A stretch of 64,000 bases of DNA from Rhodococcus sp. W8901 (GTDB lineage: Bacteria > Actinomycetota > Actinomycetes > Mycobacteriales > Mycobacteriaceae). The stretch lies in assembly GCF_013348805.1 (NCBI RefSeq), contig NZ_CP054690.1, forward strand, positions 558,001 through 622,000, in the 5' to 3' direction. Shown piece after piece: positions 26,327 to 35,291 of this stretch. The translations under genes and the position numbers were made by a program. Numbering within the stretch: position 1 is the stretch's first letter; the number at the start of each line of letters is the position of its first letter. The notes below the pieces were generated by a model, which worked only from the letters and a program-made list of their open reading frames with translations, did not search any database and was not told the DNA's origin.

Positions 26327-27520
26327 GTGGACGTGTACAGCCGTCGCCGAACAGCCTTCCTCGTGCGCGGCGCGATCGCTGTCCTGGTCGCAGTGGTGGC
26401 CGGCACCGCCATGGTGTTGCGGGGAACCGGTCAGTTGCACCGCGACCCGGAGGTGGTCGTCGCGATCCCGGCGTCGGCGGGACTCATCAGCGGGGAGGCG
26501 CCCGTCCGCTACAGCGGGGTCAACGTCGGCCGCATCTCGGGGATCGAGCCGGGCACCGAGTCGTCGGTCGTCCGGCTGCAGCTCGACGCCGACGCCATCG
26601 GACTGATCCCGGCGACCGTCACGGCCCGGGTGGTACCCCGCACGTTTTTCGGGGACATCTACATACAGCTCGTCGACGATCCGGGGCCCGCGGCGCTGTC
26701 GGAGACGAGCCTGTCCAACGGCGACGAGGTGCGCGTCGACACCGGGCCGGACGCGGTGGCGCTGTACGGCGTCTACACCAGGCTCGTCGACGTCCTGGAC
26801 CGGATGCAACCGCAGAAGATGCAGGTGGCCCTGTCGGCGCTGTCGCAGGCCCTGGACGGACGCGGCGAGACGGTGGGCCGGATCGTCGGCCGGCTCGACG
26901 CCGCGTCGCGGACGCTCGCCCCGGCCGCGGAGACGTTCCTCGACGCGACCCCCGAGTTCCGGGCGGTGCTGCAGGCGTTGGACACCGCGACCCCGGACGT
27001 CGTCGCGACGCTGTCGTCGGCGGCGTCGGTGTCCAGGAGTCTGGTCGACAACCCGGATTCCCTGTCCGAAAGTCTCTCGGCAGCCGCGAGTTTCGCGCCC
27101 GTCCTGGCCGGATTCCTCGGTGAGCAGCGGGACCGGATCGTCACCGTCGTCGATTCGACCGGCGTGATTCTCGCGACCACCGCGGCGGACCCGACCGGGC
27201 TCGTCGACACGCTCGAGGGGGCGCGAACCTTCGGCGCGGCCGGCGCGCGGGTGTTCTCCACCGGCCACTTCGACATCACCGCCGTGCCGACGTTCGCGGA
27301 TCCCATGCCCTACACGGCTGCCGACTGTCCTTCCTACGGCGCGCTGGCCGGGGCGTGTGGGCCCGTCGGCGTCGACGGCGGCGCCGACGAGCAGCAGGCG
27401 CTGCAGGTGCTGCAGGATCGGTTGCTCGGCGCGACAGCGGATTCGGAGCCTGCACAGAGTCCGGTGTCCACGCTCATGCTGGGCCCCCTGGTGCGCGGAA
27501 CCGAGGTGCAGATCCGATGA
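26327..27520 (+). CDS. mceA: MCE family protein A
   Basis: A 397-residue Mce protein. An N-terminal membrane anchor (FLVRGAIAVLVAVVAGTAMVL) is followed by the MlaD/MCE domain (VVVAIPASAGLISGEAPVRYSGVNVGRI region, about 45-120) and a long alpha-helical tail rich in Leu/Ala/Asp. In the known Mce1 complex six different Mce chains assemble into a hexamer whose helical needle shuttles lipid across the periplasm-like space. GTG at 26327 gives the normal start. It is shorter than M. tuberculosis Mce1A (about 450 residues). It overlaps mceB by 4 nt. Confidence 0.94.
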   Translation: MDVYSRRRTAFLVRGAIAVLVAVVAGTAMVLRGTGQLHRDPEVVVAIPASAGLISGEAPVRYSGVNVGRISGIEPGTESSVVRLQLDADAIGLIPATVTARVVPRTFFGDIYIQLVDDPGPAALSETSLSNGDEVRVDTGPDAVALYGVYTRLVDVLDRMQPQKMQVALSALSQALDGRGETVGRIVGRLDAASRTLAPAAETFLDATPEFRAVLQALDTATPDVVATLSSAASVSRSLVDNPDSLSESLSAAASFAPVLAGFLGEQRDRIVTVVDSTGVILATTAADPTGLVDTLEGARTFGAAGARVFSTGHFDITAVPTFADPMPYTAADCPSYGALAGACGPVGVDGGADEQQALQVLQDRLLGATADSEPAQSPVSTLMLGPLVRGTEVQIR

Positions 27521-28566
27521 AGGTGGCCCGGGTTCCGCTCGCGAAGGTGATCGGTTTCTGCGCGGTGGGTGTCGTGTGCGCCTCGTTGGTTGCGAACACG
27601 CTGTCGGTCCCGGTGCACGGTGCCACCGAGCGATACGCCGTCGAGTTCACCGATGTCGAGGGTCTCAACCAGGGCAATCCGGTGACGATGTTCGGGGTCC
27701 GGGTCGGCCGGGTCGACTCCATCGAGTTCGCCGACGCGGGCGGTGGCACCAGCAAGGCCGTCGTCGGGATCGAGGTGTCGTCGGACTATCCGCTCGACCG
27801 GAACGTCACCGCGGCCGTGCGGTACGGCGACATGCTCGGTGCCCGGTACCTCGCGCTCACCCCACCGCCGGGCGGCGCCGTCGAGGCGGTCGCGGCCGGT
27901 GCGTCGTCGGAGGCACTGGCGCCGGGTGGCGTCGTCCCCCTCGAGCGGACCACACCGCCGGTCGACCTCACCGCCCTGATGAACGGATTCGCGCCGCTGT
28001 TCGACGCACTCGACCCCGCCGAGGTCAACACGCTGACCCGCGGCTTCGTGGAGACCTTCGACGGCGGTGGGGCGACGGTCGCGACGCTGCTCGACCGGAT
28101 CGGGACCCTCACCACCGATCTCGCGAACCGCCGGGGTGTGTTCGAGGAACTGCTGTCGAACATGAGCACCCTGATGGGATCGGTGAACTCGCGCCAACCG
28201 CAACTCGAGGAACTCGTCACCGGTCTGCGTGATCTGAGCACCTCGGTGGCCGGCAGCAACGATCAACTGGCGGCCTTGTTGGACAACGGGAATCGCGCGG
28301 TGGCGTCGCTCGCGGACGCCCTCACGCACTCGCAGGGCGCGTTCGGCAGTTCGATCACCGACCTCACATCGGTCACCGATGCCTGGATCGCGGACACCGA
28401 TGCGTTCGAACGCTTCGTCGCACAGATGCCCCAGTTCGCGGATGGGGTGAACCGGATCAGCAGCTACGGCGGGTTCGTCAGCCTCTACCTGTGCAACTTC
28501 GTCCTGAAGGTCGGCGACGTGGAGGCGAACATCTTCGGTACCACCCATTCGGAGGTGTGCCGATGA
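27517..28566 (+). CDS. mceB: MCE family protein B
   Basis: A 349-residue Mce protein with a short cytoplasmic start, an N-terminal membrane segment (VIGFCAVGVVCASLVANTL), and the MCE domain at about 40-125 (FTDVEGLNQGNPVTMFGVRV), followed by the helical tail. The chain ends in a Cys-containing SLYLCNFVLKVGDVEAN segment found in many Mce proteins of this position. ATG at 27517 overlaps the mceA stop by 4 nt, and its own stop overlaps mceC. It is a scaffold and lipid-conducting subunit with no enzymatic role. Confidence 0.94.
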   Translation: MKVARVPLAKVIGFCAVGVVCASLVANTLSVPVHGATERYAVEFTDVEGLNQGNPVTMFGVRVGRVDSIEFADAGGGTSKAVVGIEVSSDYPLDRNVTAAVRYGDMLGARYLALTPPPGGAVEAVAAGASSEALAPGGVVPLERTTPPVDLTALMNGFAPLFDALDPAEVNTLTRGFVETFDGGGATVATLLDRIGTLTTDLANRRGVFEELLSNMSTLMGSVNSRQPQLEELVTGLRDLSTSVAGSNDQLAALLDNGNRAVASLADALTHSQGAFGSSITDLTSVTDAWIADTDAFERFVAQMPQFADGVNRISSYGGFVSLYLCNFVLKVGDVEANIFGTTHSEVCR

Positions 28567-29633
28567 TGTTCCCCGTCCGGATCATCGACGTCGTCGTCGG
28601 GGTGTGGCTGTTCGTCTTCCGTGGTGAGCGCCGCCCCGGTGCGGGCACTCCGCTGGCGCTGGGCACCGTCGGCATCGTGCTGTTGGTGGCCGGTCTCGCG
28701 GCGGCGATCGGCATACCCAAGGTGTGGTACCTGGCCCGGACCAGCCCGTACACGGCCGAACTGGCCAATGCCAGCGGCCTGTCCGGCGGCGACCCCGTCT
28801 ACGTCGCGGGCGTGCCCGCCGGACGCGTCGAGGGCATCGACCTCGCGGGTGATCATGTGCGCGTGGACTTCCGGCTCGACAACGGACAACCGCTCGGGAA
28901 CCGGACCACCGCCACCGTGCGGCTGAAGACGGTGCTCGGCAAGCGGTACCTCGAGGTGGTCCCTGCCGGGATTGTCGACGAGGCTGCGTCCGACGGGGCG
29001 GCGGCGAACCTCATCCCGCTCGCCCGGACCACCGTGCCGTACAGCCTCGACGACGTCAGCCGGGACGCCACCGATGCGTCGACTCGGATCGACGCGAAGT
29101 CGTTGGAGGCGATGATGACGACGCTGTCCGAAGTGATGCCGGACGACCCCGAGCAGCTCGGCAAGGCTCTCGCGGGTATCAGCGGAGCGTCCGCGGTCGT
29201 CGCGCAGAACGCCGAGCAGATCGACCAGTTGCTGACCATGTCGCGCTCGCTGTCGGATCTGGCCGTCCGACAGAGCGACTCGCTGACTGCGACGGTGGCG
29301 AACGCACAGACCATCGTCCGCACCCTGGCGGTGCGCAAGGAGGTGCTCACCCGGTTGGTCCAGAATCTCCGGTCCGTGCTGTCCACCCTCGCGACCACCT
29401 ACACCGAACACGAGGAGGAGTTCGGGCAGATGACCACCAACCTGGTCGAGGTGACGGACACGTTGCAACGCAACGCCGATCACATCGACCAGATCCTGAC
29501 CCGGCTGCCGCGGGCACTGCGCGCGGCCACCGACGCGACGGGCAACGGATCGTGGACCGACGTCACCGCCCCCGCCGCCGTGGTCCCCGACAACATGCTG
29601 TGCATGCTCGGCGTGATGCAGGGCTGCCGATGA
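28563..29633 (+). CDS. mceC: MCE family protein C
   Basis: A 356-residue Mce protein. It has an extended N-terminus (FPVRIIDVVVGVWLFVFRGE) and a membrane helix (VGIVLLVAGLAAAIGI), the MCE domain near residues 55-130 (LANASGLSGGDPVYVAGVPA), and a long helical tail with heptad-like Leu/Gln repeats. There is no C-terminal proline-rich extension as in M. tuberculosis Mce1C (about 515 residues), so this needle is shorter. ATG at 28563 overlaps the mceB stop; a second ATG follows immediately and could also be used. Confidence 0.93.
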   Translation: MMFPVRIIDVVVGVWLFVFRGERRPGAGTPLALGTVGIVLLVAGLAAAIGIPKVWYLARTSPYTAELANASGLSGGDPVYVAGVPAGRVEGIDLAGDHVRVDFRLDNGQPLGNRTTATVRLKTVLGKRYLEVVPAGIVDEAASDGAAANLIPLARTTVPYSLDDVSRDATDASTRIDAKSLEAMMTTLSEVMPDDPEQLGKALAGISGASAVVAQNAEQIDQLLTMSRSLSDLAVRQSDSLTATVANAQTIVRTLAVRKEVLTRLVQNLRSVLSTLATTYTEHEEEFGQMTTNLVEVTDTLQRNADHIDQILTRLPRALRAATDATGNGSWTDVTAPAAVVPDNMLCMLGVMQGCR

Positions 29634-30742
29634 GTGCCCCCCACCGACGGATCTCCGGCCGGATCGTGCTCGCGCTGGTCGTGGTGATCACGGTGGCGGC
29701 CGGCGCCTGGTTCGTGTTCGCGGGGACCGACCGCACGAAGACCGTGCACGTCGACTTCGCGTACGTCAACGGTCTCTACCCGGGCAGCGACGTGACGGTG
29801 CTCGGGGTACCTGTCGGCACGGTCACCACAGTGGAACCGCTGGGTACCCACGTCCGGGTGACGGCGTCGGTGCCCGACACCGTCGACCTGCCGGCGGACG
29901 CGCACGCGTACGTGCTCAACCCCTCGGTGATCAGCGATCGGCACCTCGAGTTCGGCCCGGCCTACCGCGGCGGCCCGAAACTCGAGGACGGTGCGGAGAT
30001 ACCGCTCGAGCGCAGCCACGCACCGATCGACTTCGACGGCCTGATGGGCAGCCTCAGCACGCTCACCGAGGCGCTGGGACCGGACGGCGGCGACGCGGGC
30101 GAGCTGCTGTCGCGGGCCGCGACCGGGATGAGCGGTCGCGGTGACGACTTCAACCGTGCGGTCCGGAACCTCGGCGCCGCAACGGGTGTCGTGGGCGCGC
30201 GCAGTGAAGACATCGGAGCCGTGGTCGAGAACCTGAACACGCTCATGGTCCAGCTCGACGAGCGGCAGGTGAGCCTCGACGCGCTGGTGTCCGACCTGGG
30301 TGCGCTCGGCGACGAATGGGCGGCCCAGGACCTCGACATCTCCCAGCCGCTGCAGGATCTGGCGACCGTCTTCGACCAGATCGACCGCTTCACCGCTGAA
30401 CACGGCGACGACGTGGGGGTGATCTCGCAGAACATGGCGACCCTCGGTGACGCGCTCGCCGCGAATCGGCCGGGCCTGGCCGAGTTCATGGACCTGGTGC
30501 CGCTGCTGATGCAGAACCTGTCGAAGACCGTCGGACCCGACGACCGCGGCCGGATCCGGCTCGACATCTCCACCGCGCTCACCCAGTTCGCGGTTGCGCA
30601 GCCCCTGTGCGAGCAGTACCCGATGCCGCTGTGCACGGGCGCCGGCTTCACCAATCCGATCTCCTTCCCGATCAGCGCATCCGACCCGTTGGGTCTGGCC
30701 ACGCTGCTCTCGGGAGGTTCCGCGCCGATCGGGGGGAACTGA
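29630..30742 (+). CDS. mceD: MCE family protein D
   Basis: A 370-residue Mce protein: signal-anchor helix (IVLALVVVITVAAGAWFVFAG), MCE domain at about 40-125 (FAYVNGLYPGSDVTVLGVPVG), then a helical needle segment and a Cys-bearing end (VAQPLCEQYPMPLCTGAGFT). ATG at 29630 overlaps the mceC stop by 4 nt, and the stop overlaps the mceE start by 1 nt (TGATG), so the chain is translationally coupled. The C-terminal tail is shorter than in M. tuberculosis Mce1D. Confidence 0.93.
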   Translation: MSAPHRRISGRIVLALVVVITVAAGAWFVFAGTDRTKTVHVDFAYVNGLYPGSDVTVLGVPVGTVTTVEPLGTHVRVTASVPDTVDLPADAHAYVLNPSVISDRHLEFGPAYRGGPKLEDGAEIPLERSHAPIDFDGLMGSLSTLTEALGPDGGDAGELLSRAATGMSGRGDDFNRAVRNLGAATGVVGARSEDIGAVVENLNTLMVQLDERQVSLDALVSDLGALGDEWAAQDLDISQPLQDLATVFDQIDRFTAEHGDDVGVISQNMATLGDALAANRPGLAEFMDLVPLLMQNLSKTVGPDDRGRIRLDISTALTQFAVAQPLCEQYPMPLCTGAGFTNPISFPISASDPLGLATLLSGGSAPIGGN

Positions 30743-31779
30743 TGCGGCGCCGAGGAATCGTGACGGTTGCTCTGGCCGGAGCCCTGGCCGCCACCGGGTG
30801 CGGCACCGGCATCCAGGACCTGCCGCTGGGGCGGTCCGTGCCCGGCGACAACTACACCGTGAGCGTCCAACTCGCGCACGCCGACGGACTGCTCCTCGGT
30901 GCCGACGTCCGCCACGGACAGCGCGTGATCGGTCGGGTCGCGCACCTGTCCACCGACACCGTCGGAGCGGTCGTGGACCTGAACCTGACGTCGTCGGTCG
31001 AGCTGCCCGACAACGTCGAGGCCGCGGTGGAGCTGCCGTCCGCGCTGGGCAGTCCGTTCATCCGGCTCCGGGAGCCCGAGCAGCCGTCCGGAACCGCGCT
31101 GTCCGACGGCGACGTGATCGCTCTGTCCCGCACCGAGATCGGGCCGCAGATCGAGAGCGCGCTCGCCACCCTGGGCGCGGTCCTGACCGGTAGCGGCTTC
31201 GACCAGTTGCAGACCGTGATCGGCGAACTGAACGCCGCCTTCGACGGACGACCCCAGCAGGTCCGGAACCTGCTCGACACGGTCACCGCCCTGACCGGGA
31301 CGGCGACGCAGCACCAGCAGGACTTCGATGCCGCGACCGATCTCGCTGCGGACATCTCGCGCCAACTGGTGGCGCAGCTGGACGTCATCGACGGGTTCCT
31401 CGACACCGCGCCCGAGACGGTGACCATCCTGGCGGGACAGCGGGATCGCATTGCTTCCCTGCTCGATTCGAGCGCACGGCTGGCCGAGCACGTGGACTTC
31501 GTGACGTCGCAGTCGTCGACCGGCCTGGGTGCGGTGCTCGGTGACACTGCGACAGTGCTGGCATCGCTGCGCTCGTACAACTCTCGCATCGGCGAGACCC
31601 TCGCGAACATGAACAGCTTCCTCGGGAACTTCGATCGTGCGGCCAAGGGTGACTATCTGATGTTCGACGGCACCCTCGACATCCCCGCCGGCATCGAGAA
31701 CCTGATCACCGGCGGGACGGCCGCACTGCCGCCCGAGGCAGGGTCGATGCGCTCGCTGTTGTCGGGAGGTATCGGATGA
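30742..31779 (+). CDS. mceE: MCE family lipoprotein E (LprK-like)
   Basis: A 345-residue Mce lipoprotein. The first 20 residues form a lipoprotein signal with the lipobox LAATGC, whose Cys would be acylated. This is the hallmark of the E subunit (LprK in Mce1). The MCE domain follows at about 40-120 (LAHADGLLLGADVRHGQRVIG), then a helical tail. ATG at 30742 is coupled to mceD by a 1-nt overlap. It anchors the complex to the outer leaflet of the membrane. Confidence 0.95.
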   Translation: MRRRGIVTVALAGALAATGCGTGIQDLPLGRSVPGDNYTVSVQLAHADGLLLGADVRHGQRVIGRVAHLSTDTVGAVVDLNLTSSVELPDNVEAAVELPSALGSPFIRLREPEQPSGTALSDGDVIALSRTEIGPQIESALATLGAVLTGSGFDQLQTVIGELNAAFDGRPQQVRNLLDTVTALTGTATQHQQDFDAATDLAADISRQLVAQLDVIDGFLDTAPETVTILAGQRDRIASLLDSSARLAEHVDFVTSQSSTGLGAVLGDTATVLASLRSYNSRIGETLANMNSFLGNFDRAAKGDYLMFDGTLDIPAGIENLITGGTAALPPEAGSMRSLLSGGIG

Positions 31780-32996
31780 GGCGCGTCGTGCTGGTCCAGC
31801 TGATCCTGTTCGCGCTGACGGCCGCAGTGGTCGTGCCGTTCGGTATCGCGTACGTGGCCGGTCCACGCGCCTTCGGAGACCCGATCCGACTGCATACGAA
31901 CATGTCCGACGCACTCGGGCTCACCGCGGGAACGACCGTCACCTACCGCGGCGTGCAGGTCGGGAAGGTCGCGTCGGTGGCGCTCGACGCCGAACACGGC
32001 GGTGCGCGTGTCGAGTTCGACCTCGATCCGGGGACCCGGATCCCGCAGGACAGCATCGCAAAGGTCGGGATGGGGACCGTTGCCGGCATCCAGAACGTCG
32101 ACATCTTCCCGAACACCGCCGCCGGGCCGTATCTCGAGGACGGCGACACCCTGGCCGCGCCACAGGATCAGCAGCCCGTCCAGATGGACCAACTGATGGG
32201 GGACGCCGCGAGGCTGCTCGGCAGTATCGACCCCGACGCCGTCAGCACCCTCGGCACCGAGTTGGGCGCATCCTTCGAGGGGCTCGGGCCCAGCCTGACC
32301 GGACTGATCGACGACGGCGACCGGCTCACCGCTCTGCTCGAACGGCAGGCACCCGAACTGCGCTCACTGCTCACGCGCACCGCGAGCCTGGTGGGGACGA
32401 TGGCAGAGGCCTCCGATTCGTTCGTCCGCGGGATGGGTGCGGCGCGCACCTTCACCGGCCAACTCGACGACAACCGGCCGGTCCTGGTGTATCTGGTCGA
32501 CCGTTCGCCCGAGGCGCTCACCCGCACCAGGGAACTGTTCGACCGGTACCACGACACCTTCGGTGCGCTGCTGGCGAATCTCGCGACGGTCACCCCGGTC
32601 ATCTCCGACAGACATGACGCACTGGCCGCGGGACTCGACGAGATCCCCGAAGGGCTCGGCAAGCTCGAATCGATCGTCAAGGGGGACCGGGCGGAGTTCG
32701 CGCTCGTCGGTACGCAGGGGCCCGTGTGCAACTTCGACACGACCCGTCGCGCCGTGGGCGCCCTGACGCCCACCGAGCCGAACCTCACGCTGTACTGCCC
32801 GCCCGGAACCGACATCGCGCAGCGCGGATCGCGAACGGCCCCACGCCCCGACGATCTCGGGCTGCAGAACGCGACGACGCCGGGAACGGTCATCGGCCCG
32901 CCGATGGTGCAGGACCCGATCCTCGTCCCCACCGGGGTCGAGGCGCTCGACCAATGGAACCAACTGCTGGAGGAGCTCGGAGATGGCGAACGATAA
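31776..32996 (+). CDS. mceF: MCE family protein F
   Basis: A 406-residue Mce protein with an N-terminal membrane segment (VLVQLILFALTAAVVVPFGI), MCE domain (MSDALGLTAGTTVTYRGVQV, about 40-120), a helical needle region, and a Cys-containing C-terminal domain (GPVCNFDTTRRAVGALTP and LTLYCPPGTD). The C-terminal extension is typical of F subunits but shorter than in Mce1F. ATG at 31776 overlaps mceE by 4 nt. Its 3' end overlaps the following Mce-associated gene by 14 nt. Confidence 0.94.
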   Translation: MRRVVLVQLILFALTAAVVVPFGIAYVAGPRAFGDPIRLHTNMSDALGLTAGTTVTYRGVQVGKVASVALDAEHGGARVEFDLDPGTRIPQDSIAKVGMGTVAGIQNVDIFPNTAAGPYLEDGDTLAAPQDQQPVQMDQLMGDAARLLGSIDPDAVSTLGTELGASFEGLGPSLTGLIDDGDRLTALLERQAPELRSLLTRTASLVGTMAEASDSFVRGMGAARTFTGQLDDNRPVLVYLVDRSPEALTRTRELFDRYHDTFGALLANLATVTPVISDRHDALAAGLDEIPEGLGKLESIVKGDRAEFALVGTQGPVCNFDTTRRAVGALTPTEPNLTLYCPPGTDIAQRGSRTAPRPDDLGLQNATTPGTVIGPPMVQDPILVPTGVEALDQWNQLLEELGDGER

Positions 32997-33573
32997 GCCG
33001 GACAACGGCGACGACACCGCGACCACCGGTGCGGTTGCCACGGCGGCGCAACCGGTGGTGGACGCGGCCGCGGACACGAGCGAGCCGTCTTCGACCGACC
33101 GGCGCCGGTTCGGGATCGTCCCCGTCGCGATCCTGGCGGTTCTGGCCGTCGTCCTCGGAGCGGTGGCGGGCTGGCAGTGGTGGGAGCAGCGGCAGCTCGA
33201 TTCACTGCGCGACGCGGCGATCGACACCACCGGTGACTACGCGCAGACGATGGCGTCGTTCGACTACCAGAACCTGGACGCGAACCGCGACAAGATCGCG
33301 GGGATGTCCACGCCCGAGTTCACCGGCAAGTACAACGAGATGGTCGACGCGTTGCGGGCACTCGTCACCGACGGTCAGGGGCAGGCGACGGCCACCGTCA
33401 CGAACATCGGTGTCCAGAGCCTCGACGATTCGAGTGCGGTGATGCTGGCCTTCGTCGACCAGGAGGCGAAGAACGTGATTGCCCCCGAAGGCAAGTCGCA
33501 GAAGTACCGGATGGTCGTGATGCTCGAACGGGACGGCGATCGCTGGGTCGTCGACAACGTCGAGACCAAGTAG
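32983..33573 (+). CDS. Mce-associated membrane protein
   Basis: A 196-residue protein with a Thr/Ala/Asp-rich cytoplasmic N-terminus, one membrane helix at about 45-65 (IVPVAILAVLAVVLGAVAGW), and an extracytoplasmic alpha+beta domain (SLRDAAIDTTGDYAQTMASF, then VMLAFVDQEAKNV and MLERDGDRWVVDNVETK). This is the Mam/Mas architecture, a Mce-associated protein that stabilises or docks the transporter. ATG at 32983 lies inside the end of mceF. Mycobacterial mce loci usually have two to four such genes; here there is one, followed by an MpaB-family gene. Confidence 0.88.
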   Translation: MANDKPDNGDDTATTGAVATAAQPVVDAAADTSEPSSTDRRRFGIVPVAILAVLAVVLGAVAGWQWWEQRQLDSLRDAAIDTTGDYAQTMASFDYQNLDANRDKIAGMSTPEFTGKYNEMVDALRALVTDGQGQATATVTNIGVQSLDDSSAVMLAFVDQEAKNVIAPEGKSQKYRMVVMLERDGDRWVVDNVETK

Positions 33574-33595
33574 CCACGGGCAGCGGAGGGGTCTC

Positions 33596-34498
33596 ATGCC
33601 GACCAACTATCTGGACCTCGCGGGCGCCGAGCCGCGACTGACCAACGAGCGCACCCGGATTCGCATCGCGACCGCGCCGCGCCGGGCACGCGGCCCGGCC
33701 CGGATCTCCGATGCCCTCGACTTCTGGTCGTTCGCCGGCGGCGCGGCGAACGTCGTGATGCAGCTGTCGTGGCCGGAGGTGGGACACGGGGTCGCGGAGA
33801 GCAAGGTCGAGTCCGGCAGTCTGGTCAAGCATCCGTGGAAGCGTGCCCGCACCACGTTCACGTACCTGTCGGTGGCGATCCTCGGCACCGACGACGAGTG
33901 CCGTGCCTACCGGGAGGCGGTGAACGGCGCCCACCGGTACGTGCGGTCGGACGAGAACAGTCCGGTGACCTACAACGCCTTCCACCGGGAACTGCAGTTG
34001 TGGGTTGCGGCATGCCTTTTCATCGGGTTCGAGGACACTCACCAGCTGCTGCACGGGAAGATGACGCCCGCGCAGGCCGAGGAGTTCTACCGCTCGTCGT
34101 CGACCCTGGGCACCACGCTGCAGGTCACCGAGGACATGTGGCCGGCCACGCGCGCCGACTTCGACCGGTACTGGAACATCGCCTGCGAGCGGGTCGCGAT
34201 CGACGACACCGTCCGCGGATACCTCACCGATCTGATCGGACTGCGGATGGTGTCGTGGCCGCTGCGACTGGTGTTCGGTGACCTGCTGCAGTTCCTCACC
34301 GCCGGATTCCTGGCGCCGCTGTTCCGGGAACAGCTCGGGCTGGAGTGGAGCGAGGACGATCGCCGCCGGTTCGAGCACCTGTTCATCTTCGTCGCGTTCG
34401 TCAACCGCTTCGTTCCCCGATTCGTCCGGCATCTGCCGAGTCGGGTGCTGATGCGCGACCTGCAACGTCGGATCCGGCGCGGCAGGCGACTCGTGTAG
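33596..34498 (+). CDS. MpaB-family (DUF2236) oxygenase-like protein, copy 3, mce-linked
   Basis: A 300-residue MpaB/DUF2236 protein, clearly a paralogue of copy 2. Shared motifs in order are PEVGHGVAE, RTTFTYLSV, NGAHRYVRS, YNAFHRELQLWVAACLF and TLQVTEDMWPATRADFDRYW. By analogy with Lcp, the Arg/Thr and His in the second and third motifs could line a haem pocket. It starts 22 bp after the Mce-associated gene, with GGAGGGG ahead of the ATG, and is the last gene before a palindrome terminator. It therefore belongs to the mce operon. It may modify the imported lipid, but activity and substrate are not established. Confidence 0.82.
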   Translation: MPTNYLDLAGAEPRLTNERTRIRIATAPRRARGPARISDALDFWSFAGGAANVVMQLSWPEVGHGVAESKVESGSLVKHPWKRARTTFTYLSVAILGTDDECRAYREAVNGAHRYVRSDENSPVTYNAFHRELQLWVAACLFIGFEDTHQLLHGKMTPAQAEEFYRSSSTLGTTLQVTEDMWPATRADFDRYWNIACERVAIDDTVRGYLTDLIGLRMVSWPLRLVFGDLLQFLTAGFLAPLFREQLGLEWSEDDRRRFEHLFIFVAFVNRFVPRFVRHLPSRVLMRDLQRRIRRGRRLV

Positions 34499-34506
34499 GT
34501 GCAGGC

Positions 34507-34524
34507 CGTGCCGACGTCGGCACG
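34507..34524 (+). terminator. Palindromic hairpin ending the mce operon
   Basis: CGTGCCGACGTCGGCACG is a perfect 18-bp palindrome starting 9 bp after the MpaB copy 3 stop codon. It can fold as a tight hairpin and is the likely transcription end of the fadD5-mce operon. As a strict palindrome it could also be an operator for the next gene. Confidence 0.55.
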
Positions 34525-34616
34525 TTCCGGTGTTGCGCGCTGTGCGCGGGCATTCGTCCGGTTTGATAGAGGGCGCAGGGTGCCCAGCGCCCCAGACCGG
34601 AACAGAGGACGAAGGT

Positions 34617-35291
34617 TTGACCGAGTCGCAGCAACCGGTAAAGACCGATGGTGCCGCCATCGACTACTTCGAGCCCGACGATCGATGGGTTCCCGTCGAT
34701 CGACGATGGTTGGGCCTCGACCGCAGGACCATCGCTCCGACGCTGGTCGTCCTGGCGTTCGTCCTCATCATGGCCACGATCCTGCCTGCGATCGACGACG
34801 CGACCCCCTACGACGACCGGGTGGCCGCGGGCGACGTCATGGAGGTCGAGGGCGGCGTGACGTTCGTTCCGGCCGCGGACTGGGGAATCACCTCGGGCGT
34901 GCGGGTCGGCGACAAGCCGACTTCCGGGTCGTACCCGCCCTCGGCAAAGGTTGTGGACGGCGACGTCTCCTTCGCGGTTCGCAGCGCTCCGTTCACCGGG
35001 GATGCGGCCGGGCTCCTCGACCAGATCAGGCAGACGACCGAGGCGCTCAATGGTGCCAACGGATTCCAGGTCGCCGGCGACCCGGCCGACATCACGACCG
35101 CGGACGGCGGCCGCGGTGTGCTGGCGCGGTACTCGGGCACGACGTCCGACGGCGTCATCGCGGCGTTCGTGTTCGACGGGATCGGTGTCGAGGTCGTCGC
35201 CGTCGGCCCCTCGGAGATCGACCACGATCAGTCCTCGGACATCGGACGCATGATCTCGAGCATCAGTCACAGGCAGGGAGAAGGCGCGTGA
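34617..35291 (+). CDS. Uncharacterised membrane-anchored protein upstream of PrsW
   Basis: I do not recognise a family. The 224-residue product has a cytoplasmic N-terminus of about 45 residues, one membrane helix (APTLVVLAFVLIMATILPAI, about 40-60), and an extracytoplasmic domain of about 160 residues rich in beta-branched residues and Gly. The TTG at 34617 has GAGGACGAAGG just upstream and the frame is open further upstream without good context. It overlaps the prsW start by 4 nt (GTGA) so the two are coupled, and the protein may be a substrate or partner of that protease. This is inference from coupling only. Confidence 0.7.
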   Translation: MTESQQPVKTDGAAIDYFEPDDRWVPVDRRWLGLDRRTIAPTLVVLAFVLIMATILPAIDDATPYDDRVAAGDVMEVEGGVTFVPAADWGITSGVRVGDKPTSGSYPPSAKVVDGDVSFAVRSAPFTGDAAGLLDQIRQTTEALNGANGFQVAGDPADITTADGGRGVLARYSGTTSDGVIAAFVFDGIGVEVVAVGPSEIDHDQSSDIGRMISSISHRQGEGA

